Positions 58,101 through 64,000 of a stretch of 64,000 nt of DNA are shown piece after piece. Both the position numbers and the translations under genes were made by a program. The notes under the pieces were generated by a model. That model saw only the letters and a list, made by a program, of their open reading frames with translations, was not told where the DNA came from and searched no databases. Position 1 is the first letter of the stretch; every line of letters starts with the position of its first letter. This DNA is from Psoroptes ovis (Eukaryota; Arthropoda; Arachnida; Sarcoptiformes; Psoroptidae), in NCBI GenBank assembly GCA_002943765.1, contig PQWQ01000014.1, positions 868,001 to 932,000 on the forward strand. Reading direction: 5' to 3'.

Positions 58101-61100
58101 ATCGAATTGAAATGCGATTAATCAAAATTCAAATCAATCAATTTTTTGCTTCGATTCTTCATTTTTGAAATAAAAACTGCCAATCCCAGTTTGGTCCATT
58201 TTCCAATGTATTTTTGGCCAAATCTGAAAAATCTTAAATAGATTCATTTATCCTGTTTCAAATAAAAAACAGAAAATTTTTTTTTGAAAAATCAAAATGT
58301 TATCACATCCCAATATTTCATAGATTTCATCAAACATTTTTCCCTTATTTTATCGGACTAATCTAAAATCAATAATTGATTATTATCATCAATCGATCGA
58401 TTCGATTGATTGATAGATTGATTGATTGATTGAGTGTAATTTGATTTGAAATTCGAAAATAAAAATAAGATAAAATGTACTAATATCAATAATGATAATA
58501 ATGATAATGTTTCTTAGTTGTACATACACACGCGTGTCTATTTATTTCTTTATTTTTTTTTTGTTAGTTGTGAATTGAATAAATCTATTTTGGTTGTCCG
58601 AAAAGTTCATTCCGCTTAATCGATTAGAGTTGCTTGATGAAAATCGACCAGAACTTTTCGTACAACCTAATACAAAGACTATAGATTTGATCGAAGCAAA
58701 AATACGAAGAAAAAAGTCTTGAAAAAACAAAAAACAAAACAAACAAAGTTGTGATGTTATGAAAATGTTAAGTTTTGCTTCGAATCATGTTCATTATTAT
58801 CAATAATCAGCCATATGTGATCATGTATTTATTATTTTTAAAAATAAAAAAAAAATAGTTTGATCATATTTGTCGATATAAATATATGGTTTTTCAAATC
58901 GAAATTCATTCGGCTCATTCATTATTTTTTCGATCAATCGATCGATCAATCAATCAATCAATCAATCAATGATTTTTGACTAAAAAGCATCCAAGAGTCT
59001 ATCAATGACTATACATCTAAAAATGATAGACAATGAGAAAGATCTTTGTCTTTAAGACGTTGTTTCGATTGATTTCGAATGCATGCATTTATTGATGCTA
59101 ATCATTGATTTTCGCAGCATAAAATTCCATTCACAAGTTGATAATCGGTTTCATATTTTTGATATGATTTCATTCATGAAATGAATATATTAGGGCCGTA
59201 CGTTGATGCCAAAGAATTGTTCTGATTTATTTATTATTTTTCGTTTAAAAATACAATAAATTAAGAATAATTTGAAACAATAAACGATGCCGATGATGAT
59301 GGTGATGGTGATTATTATTATGTGATAGACCATAATGATAATAATAATCATATTGACACTGCGGCTGACACTATGACTGACTGAAAATATTCATTTTCTC
59401 CATGATGAGATGTATATTGTTACAAATAAAATAATGAAAATAATATGCGTAACACACACACACAAACATTATCTCGTCTATTGTTTCGTTATGGCCAACA
59501 TTTTATTATATTAGATTGTCCGTAAAGTTTTGGCCGATTTTCATTCAGCAACTCTATTGAATAAGCAAAATTAACTTTTCGGACAACCAATTGTATTTTA
59601 TTGAAATATTTGATTTTCCTCGATTTTTTTTTATTTTTTGCTGATATCAATATTCGAAATGTTTTTTTTTCAATGTGAAAACATTGAAACTATTAGTTCA
59701 TTGATTATTGATTGTTTTGTGATGTCGTTGATGATGAATAATATGTTTGAAAGTTGAAACTTTTACACAATAAAATAATGGATACATAATATATAAATGT
59801 ATCCAAGACGCCTACAAAAGAATTAGATCAAATTTGAACAAACAACAAACAACGGAGAAAAAGTGGAAAAAATTTTCATTTTTTTGATAATTTGAAATTG
59901 ATTTTTTCCCTTTCAAAAATGTGAATATTTCATCAATCAATGAATGAATGGATGAATGAATGAATTTTTCGATAATCATAATTATTCGACAATGATTAAC
60001 CTTGAATTTGAATTGTCATTATTTTATCGACTCTTTTTGCATTTTATAAATCAAACACACATATATTCGCCCAAACATCATCGAGTTATGAATGAAAATG
60101 AATGAATGAATGAATGAAAAAAGTACAAGTAACAAGATTGATTTGATTTGATCAATGAATTTTGATGTGTGTGTATCAGTGTTTTTGCGCTTGTTGTTGA
60201 ACATGTGTGGTTATTATTGTGTATGGTTGTTAATAAATTTTTATATTTTTTATCCAAATATGTATTTGAATTTTTTAATTGACCGAAAATAGATTGATTG
60301 ATTATCATAAATTTGATTGATTTAAAGCAAAGAAAAAAAATAATAATTCAATGTATTCAATTTCAATGTAAACACACACATTGTTGATGTTTGTTTGATG
60401 TGATTCGATTTGATCATGATTATTTATAATTATTTGTTACGGTTTTTCAATTTTTGAATTTAATTGCTTGTTGCAAAATAATTAACCTTTGATTTTCTCT
60501 TTTTTTTTTGATTTTTGTTCAAATTATTGCCCCAGAATCTTATACCATCCGATAATATTGATACATATTTGACAAATTTTTGTGTTTGGCAACATAAAAA
60601 GCGCCTTAGAGAGACCGGAGGGCCAACGCCAGATTGGGATCATGCATTATTACTTTCAGGGTAGGATGTTTTCCTTTTTTCAAGAATTTATTTTGACTTT
60701 TTCCTCATACCTCATTAGTATAAACATGTATGTTGTTGATGGTTATGGACGCCGTAAAAGACATGTTGTCGGTTTAGCTCCGGTATCTGGAATGTGTAAT
60801 TCATTAAATTCTTGTACAATATCTGAAGGTACAAATTTTCAAACAGTACTAGTAGCTGGACATGAAATGGGTCATAGTCTCGGAATGGAACATGATGGTC
60901 AACAAGATGGAAATCATTGTAATAAAGATGATTTTGTTATGTCACCGACATTAGGACCAGGTAAAACAACATGGTCAGAATGTTCGAAAAATTATTTGGA
61001 TAAATTCGTTCTGACATCACAAGCAACATGTGTGCTGGGACGAAGCTCACATGTTAACATAATTCATCAATTCATACCACCACATCGTTTGCCTGGCGAA

Positions 61101-61662
61101 AGATTCAATGTAGATGATCAATGTAGATTTCGTTTCGGTCCAACAGCACGTCATCATTCATCGCAGGCAAAATCAGAAATATGTCGAGTGATAAAATGTT
61201 TCATCAAATCGCCGTTAAAAAATAACTCGACAAATCCACATCATGGTTTCTATTCTGGTCGTGGCCTTTATGCATATCCAGTTAAATCAACATACAACAC
61301 TCATCCAGCGCTAGAAGGCACTGAATGCGGACATGCAAAATGGTGTCGTGAAGGTCGTTGTATTTTGAAACCTGATTACCATGAAATAAACAATGAATTA
61401 TATGATCATAATGATAATAATGATGATGATGATTATGATCAATTTGAAATTAATCGTTATGTACAATGGGAATTGAATAAAAAAAATTCATCATCATCAT
61501 CATCATCACCACCATCGACAATAGCAAAAACATCAATTTTTAAACCAACAACGATGACAACAAAAATGCCAACAATAAATAATGATAAAAATAAACATAA
61601 ACATCAAACAACACGAATATCGAATAGACATAAAAAACGCCCGACAGCAAATGGAAAAACAT

Positions 61663-61699
<37 letters not shown>

Positions 61700-64000
61700 T
61701 AACAGTAACAATGCATTTAATAAAATTAATAGCAAAGTAATAAACATATGGCATGGTGGTGATAATAATAATAATAACAATAAAAATCTAAAAAATGATT
61801 CAAATTATTCGAAATTATCAATGAATAATAATGATCAACTAAAATTCATTAATTCAGTTAATAATAATAATAATAATAATAATTTGAAACAACAACAACA
61901 ACAACAAACAATAAAAACATTATCAACTATTAAACCATCAACAACAATTTTGATTGTTGATAATATTTATAAAAGTAAATTTACAAATGTAAATGACATC
62001 AATTATAATAGCAATAATAATAATAATAAAAACAATGATGATATATCAACAACAACAACAACGACCACAACAACTATTTTAGTTGATGATGATGATGATG
62101 CTAATTATTTATCTGATAATCAAAATAATCCATATAATAAATTAAATGATAAAAATCTTCATCATAATATGCAAGATAATATCAATATTAATAATGATCA
62201 TTGGTTATCTAATCGTTTATCATCGATTCATAATATTCGAAAACATTATACACAGATTAATGGTAATTGGTCAAATTGGTCGGATTATGGTCCATGTATT
62301 TCGGAATGTGTTGCGCCTGATCACTATCTATCACATGATATTAATAAAAAATCTAACAAAAAGAAAGATCATTTGAGGTCAACATTATTGATGGTACCAT
62401 TAGGTGTACAAACATCATTACGTCGTTGTGATAATCCATTACCAACGAATGGTGGACAGGATTGTCAAGGTCCAGATACTAAAGTAAAATTATGTAATGC
62501 AATGAAGGTATTTATTGAATAATTCGGAATTTTTTTTTTCAAAATAATTTTTAAATGCAATTTTTTCTGTCTCTAAAAAGACTTGTAGCTCATATGCTGC
62601 TACATCCGCTGCAACTGGTTCAGGTGCAAAACACCGATCTAAATTAGACCAGACAACATCTGGTACTCGTTATCAAATCCGTTCAGTTGATGAATACATT
62701 TCAGATACTTGTTTAATGGCTGCAAAATTTAATGAAAAAATTGAAAATCATGGCACACAATTTCCAAGCTATGATTCGGCATCACATTCATGTTTTGTTT
62801 GGTGCTATAAACGTGGTGGTGGATACATGACACAAGGTTGGCGTCTGCCTGATGGTACACCATGTGGTCGTAAATTAGCATTTTCACCACCATCACAATC
62901 AACAAAATTAGTCGAATCTAATTCAAATTCAGCCAATCCTTCCAAAGATATAATCGAAACGACTGGTTATTGTTTTAATGGACAATGTCGTCGTTTCAAT
63001 TGTCGTGGTGAAATATTTCATCGACAATCACATCTTCCATCATCTTCTAATGTTTATAATATTTATTATAATCATTCAACAACATCGATTATGTTGGAAA
63101 AAGAATTGGAAAATCATTTATTGAAAGCAAATTGTCCGATCAATTACAGCCTAAATGATGTTATTCAAGATGTTGAAGAACAATTAGATGATTGGGAACA
63201 AAATTATGATTTCACATATCGTTTAGTACAAAAAGGTTTGTTTTTTTTGGACCATTTTTATTTAATTCGAAAATAATTTCTAATTTTAAATCAGTTAAAA
63301 ATAATATAACACCAATGGTTAATGTTTCAAAAATGGAAACTTCAACATCATTACCAATAATTGACAAAGAACTTTCTATATTGAAAGATTTTGAAACATC
63401 AACTTCACAATCACCGCTATTATCGGATAAAATGAACCCGTACATATCATCATCAGCCAATTGGTCAGACTGGCATTCAGTGACTGAATGCCAATACTCA
63501 ATATCATGCATCCGTAATGGACGTGGATTCCGTTTAGTAACAAGAGAATGTCTAAGACCGTATGTTTTACTTTGAATCAATATTTTCAAAATTCAACATT
63601 TGATTTAATTTCGTTATTTAGAACATGTGTTGGTCGGCGTGAAGCATTACAAGTTTGTCCAGAAGTCAATGATAAATCAATTCATGACCATGTATCAAGT
63701 GTGTCGATGTATAACCTTTATGAACAATATTGTCCTGTATCGATTCGCCGGTCAACAAATGAATATGCACAATCGATTTGTAAAAAATATCAGACAAAAT
63801 TTTCATCATTGTTATCTGGTAATGGCCGTCAACTTAATAATGGTTGCATTGTTGCTTGTGAAGATCGTTTATGGCCTGATGTTCATTATCAAATGGATGC
63901 ATTCAATGATGGCCGTTTTCCATTCGGTACTGATTGTTCAACAAATGAACGTCGAGGTTACTGCCTCAATGGAAAATGTATACACTTTGATAAATATGAT
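39966..64000 (+). CDS. ADAMTS-type secreted metalloprotease, 9 exons visible, 3' end cut by the window
   Basis: Exons: 39966-40139, 43525-43666, 43841-44289, 44388-45179, 60536-60660, 60719-62507, 62581-63235, 63295-63559, 63622 to beyond the window; all GT-AG and in phase, about 1,590 residues so far. Order: signal segment; propeptide with GEKFRLRLWP and CFYHGYDESHLNSAVALSLC; furin site RHRR (353-356); reprolysin catalytic domain with zinc site HEMGHSLGMEHD (609-620) and Met-turn M635; disintegrin-like LPGERFNVDDQC; TSP1 repeat NGNWSNWSDYGPC; Cys-rich LPDGTPCG; a second TSP1-like and a second Cys-rich unit. All zinc ligands are intact, so it is predicted active, cleaving matrix proteins outside the cell. 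Repeated TSP1/Cys-rich units recall Drosophila stall, but I do not assign orthology. Confidence 0.9.
40171..40252 (-). mobile_element. Mariner-type MITE, type A
   Basis: TTAGGTTGTCCGGAAAGTTT to CTTTTCGGACAACCTAA, flanked by TA. It sits 31 bp inside ADAMTS intron 1. Confidence 0.9.
41254..41334 (-). mobile_element. Mariner-type MITE, type A
   Basis: TTAGGTTGTCCGTAAAGTTC, full reversed core, right end GGACAATCTTA. Confidence 0.88.
41851..41930. mobile_element. Mariner-type MITE, type C
   Basis: AAGGTTGTCCCATAAGTTCT with long arms TTGCCGT / ACGGCAAG; the right end is altered (TTATGGGGCTACCCAA). Confidence 0.85.
42783..42862. mobile_element. Mariner-type MITE, type B
   Basis: ATAGGTTGTCCGAAAAGTTC to ACTTTCCGGACAACCTAA; core TTGCCGATTTCC ... 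TATAACCGG. Confidence 0.88.
43525..43666 (+). CDS. ADAMTS exon 2: start of propeptide
   Basis: It opens after CTATTGTCAG with QNHQIFVESIDLNDDE and ends WEERIVLFGHDQN plus one base (GTAAAT donor). The frame is open upstream to an ATG at 43471 that could be an alternative first exon, but no signal peptide would then be present. Confidence 0.72.
43841..44289 (+). CDS. ADAMTS exon 3: propeptide
   Basis: Acceptor ATTTCTATAG. It holds the reprolysin propeptide signature FGEKFRLRLWPNHHLLSP and HLSDCFYHGYDESHLNSAVA, interrupted by Asn/His runs, and ends SLCNGM at a GTATGT donor. Confidence 0.85.
44388..45179 (+). CDS. ADAMTS exon 4: end of propeptide, furin site, start of catalytic domain
   Basis: Begins QGVIETNPSIYMINPIP. 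QRHRR at 352-356 is a furin-type site. A spacer of about 100 Thr/Ser/Asn-rich residues follows before VETAVFVDESLYHIL, the first strand of the protease domain. It ends LLRQQPK at a GTAAGT donor that opens the 15.4-kb intron. Confidence 0.87.
45638..45717 (-). mobile_element. Mariner-type MITE, type A
   Basis: TTGGGTTGTCCGGAAAGTTC to CTTTTCGGACAACCTAA with a nearly consensus reversed core. First of eleven copies in ADAMTS intron 4. Confidence 0.9.
46000..46080 (-). mobile_element. Mariner-type MITE, type A
   Basis: TTAGGCTGTCCGGAAAGTTT to CTTTTCGGACAACCTAA; the reversed core has an extra A (CATGAAGCAACTC). Confidence 0.9.
46409..46493. mobile_element. Mariner-type MITE, type C
   Basis: TTATGGTTGTCCCATAACTT to AAGAACTTATGGGACAACCA; both tips read TTATGG/CCATAA, so the terminus itself differs from type A in a symmetrical way. 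Confidence 0.87.
46913..46992 (+). mobile_element. Mariner-type MITE, type A
   Basis: TCAGGCTGTCCGAAAAGTTT to CTTTTCGGACAACCTAA; core ATTCCGCTTAATCAATAG intact. Confidence 0.88.
48338..48417. mobile_element. Mariner-type MITE, type B
   Basis: TTAGATTGTCCGATAAGTTC, inner arms TTGCCGATT / AATCGGCAA, right end TTTTCGGACAACCTAC. Confidence 0.87.
53949..54029 (-). mobile_element. Mariner-type MITE, type A
   Basis: TTAGATTGTCCGGAAAGTTT to CTTTTCGGACAACCTAA, reversed core with CCGATTAAGCGGGATG; TA on both sides. Confidence 0.9.
54901..54982 (+). mobile_element. Mariner-type MITE, type A
   Basis: TTAAACTGTTCGAAAAGTTC to CTTTCCGGACAACCTAG. The core is close to the copy at 10635 (AATCACGATAGA). Confidence 0.88.
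55514..55608. mobile_element. Mariner-type MITE, B/C hybrid, longest copy
   Basis: Outer ends are B-like (TTGGGTTGTCCGAAAAGTTT, CTTTTCGGACAACATAA), but the right inner arm is C-like (AAAAAACGGCAAGAAC). 95 bp, with an unrelated middle. Confidence 0.83.
57711..57790. mobile_element. Mariner-type MITE, type B
   Basis: TTAGGTTGTCTGAAAAGTTC to CTTTTCGGACAACGTAA; core TTGCCGATTTTC ... GATATAACCAGC. Confidence 0.88.
57924..57963. repeat. Perfect hairpin, 18-bp arms
   Basis: CTTTGAAAGTTGAAAATT and its exact reverse complement around a 4-base loop (GAAT). Not related to the MITEs. Lies in ADAMTS intron 4. Confidence 0.65.
58589..58670 (+). mobile_element. Mariner-type MITE, type A
   Basis: TTTGGTTGTCCGAAAAGTTC to CTTTTCGTACAACCTAA, core ATTCCGCTTAATCGATTAG intact. 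Confidence 0.88.
59511..59590 (-). mobile_element. Mariner-type MITE, type A
   Basis: TTAGATTGTCCGTAAAGTTT, reversed core TGGCCGATTTTCATTCAGC, right end TTTTCGGACAACCAA. Last copy, about 950 bp before ADAMTS exon 5. Confidence 0.88.
60536..60660 (+). CDS. ADAMTS exon 5: catalytic domain, middle
   Basis: TTGCCCCAG precedes NLIPSDNIDTYLTNFCVWQ, which continues exon 4 in phase exactly as in other ADAMTS proteins (QPKNL...NYL..FC.WQ). It ends DWDHALLLSG within a codon; the next intron is only 58 bp and is readable in another frame. Confidence 0.85.
60719..62507 (+). CDS. ADAMTS exon 6: zinc site, disintegrin-like, low-complexity insert, first TSP1
   Basis: CATTAG precedes T-ATA-AAC-ATG. It holds LAPVSGMC, the zinc site at 60861-60896, SPTLGPG with the Met-turn, LPGERFNVDDQC (about 685) and GTECGHAKWCREGRC. 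About 290 residues of Asn, Thr and Gln runs follow before NWSNWSDYGPC (about 1076). Donor AAG/GTATTT. Confidence 0.88.
62581..63235 (+). CDS. ADAMTS exon 7: Cys-rich domain
   Basis: CTCTAAAAAG precedes TCSSYAATSAATGSG. Family signature SHSCFVWCYKRGGG, then GWRLPDGTPCGRKLA and GYCFNGQCRRFNC. It ends FTYRLVQK plus one base at a GTTTGT donor. The frame runs a little into the intron. Confidence 0.85.
63295..63559 (+). CDS. ADAMTS exon 8: second TSP1-like repeat
   Basis: Opens after TTTTAAATCAG. SANWSDWHSVTECQYSISC and GRGFRLVTRECL read as a TSP1 repeat (W-x2-W, paired Cys, RxC). It ends in a Pro codon (CC/GTATGT). Confidence 0.83.
63622..64000 (+). CDS. ADAMTS exon 9: second Cys-rich unit (runs off the window)
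   Basis: CGTTATTTAG precedes the rest of the Pro codon and TCVGRREALQVCPEV (end of the TSP1 repeat). A second Cys-rich module follows: NNGCIVACEDRLWP, RFPFGTDC and GYCLNGKCIHFD. The frame is still open at the last base. Confidence 0.83.

Larger units (their letters stand above)
45180..60535. other. Intron 4 of the ADAMTS gene (15.4 kb)
   Basis: Eleven MITEs, dense AAT/ATT/CATT microsatellites, long A and T runs, and one perfect 18-bp-arm hairpin at 57924. No nested gene seen on either strand; the open frames are short and repeat-driven. Confidence 0.65.

Noticed and set aside
58542..58742. Minus-strand frame spanning a MITE
   Set aside because: The frame is created by the MITE sequence itself (residues like GCTKSSGRF recur wherever a copy is open). 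The same reasoning removes 2378-2656, 4097-4324, 40128-40349 and 42770-42994.
941..59590. Dispersed palindromes as a CRISPR-like array
   Set aside because: Spacing is irregular (hundreds to thousands of bases) and copies have transposon ends and TA flanks; the genome is eukaryotic.
62146..62376. Plus-strand frame rich in Ile/Met inside the ADAMTS exon
   Set aside because: Shifted frame of the AAT-rich coding sequence; the in-frame reading holds the TSP1 repeat.

Overview
The window looks like nuclear DNA from an arthropod. It is extremely AT-rich, has short GT-AG introns, and codes for animal-type proteins full of Asn, Gln, His, Ser and Thr runs. The style is what I would expect of a small acariform (astigmatid-like) mite genome; that placement is an inference, because no single feature fixes the species.

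Layout on the + strand. (1) 1-6512: non-coding, with four ~80-bp palindromic transposon remnants. (2) 6513-18820: a five-exon gene for a large low-complexity protein whose conserved patches match the taperin/phostensin family of protein phosphatase 1 (PP1)-binding, actin-associated proteins. (3) 18821-27945: intergenic, with a piggyBac-type MITE and four mariner-type MITEs. (4) 27946-30344: a five-exon rhodopsin-family peptide GPCR with a very long third intracellular loop; a probable one-base homopolymer problem separates it from a further 0.9-1.2 kb of coding-like sequence. (5) 31952-35912: a 3,961-bp Ty3/mdg4 (gypsy) LTR retrotransposon with identical 230-bp LTRs, a tRNA-Leu primer site, an intact protease-RT-RNase H-integrase frame and no recognisable capsid. 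(6) 39966 to beyond 64000: an ADAMTS-type secreted metalloprotease gene, nine exons visible, with a 15.4-kb intron in the middle of the catalytic domain.

The most striking large-scale feature is a swarm of 32 copies of a short mariner-like MITE (about 80-95 bp, ends like TTAGGTTGTCCGAAAAGTTC, usually flanked by TA). They fall into at least three related types. They lie in every intron longer than about 2.9 kb and in every long intergenic stretch, and in none of the assigned exons. Two unrelated MITEs with textbook target duplications are also present: hAT (perfect 8-bp) and piggyBac (TTAA).

The three host genes are not an operon and have no obvious joint pathway. They are independent animal genes (cytoskeletal adaptor, neuropeptide-type receptor, extracellular matrix protease). 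I saw no tRNA, rRNA or CRISPR. All joins are read by eye from splice signals and reading phase.
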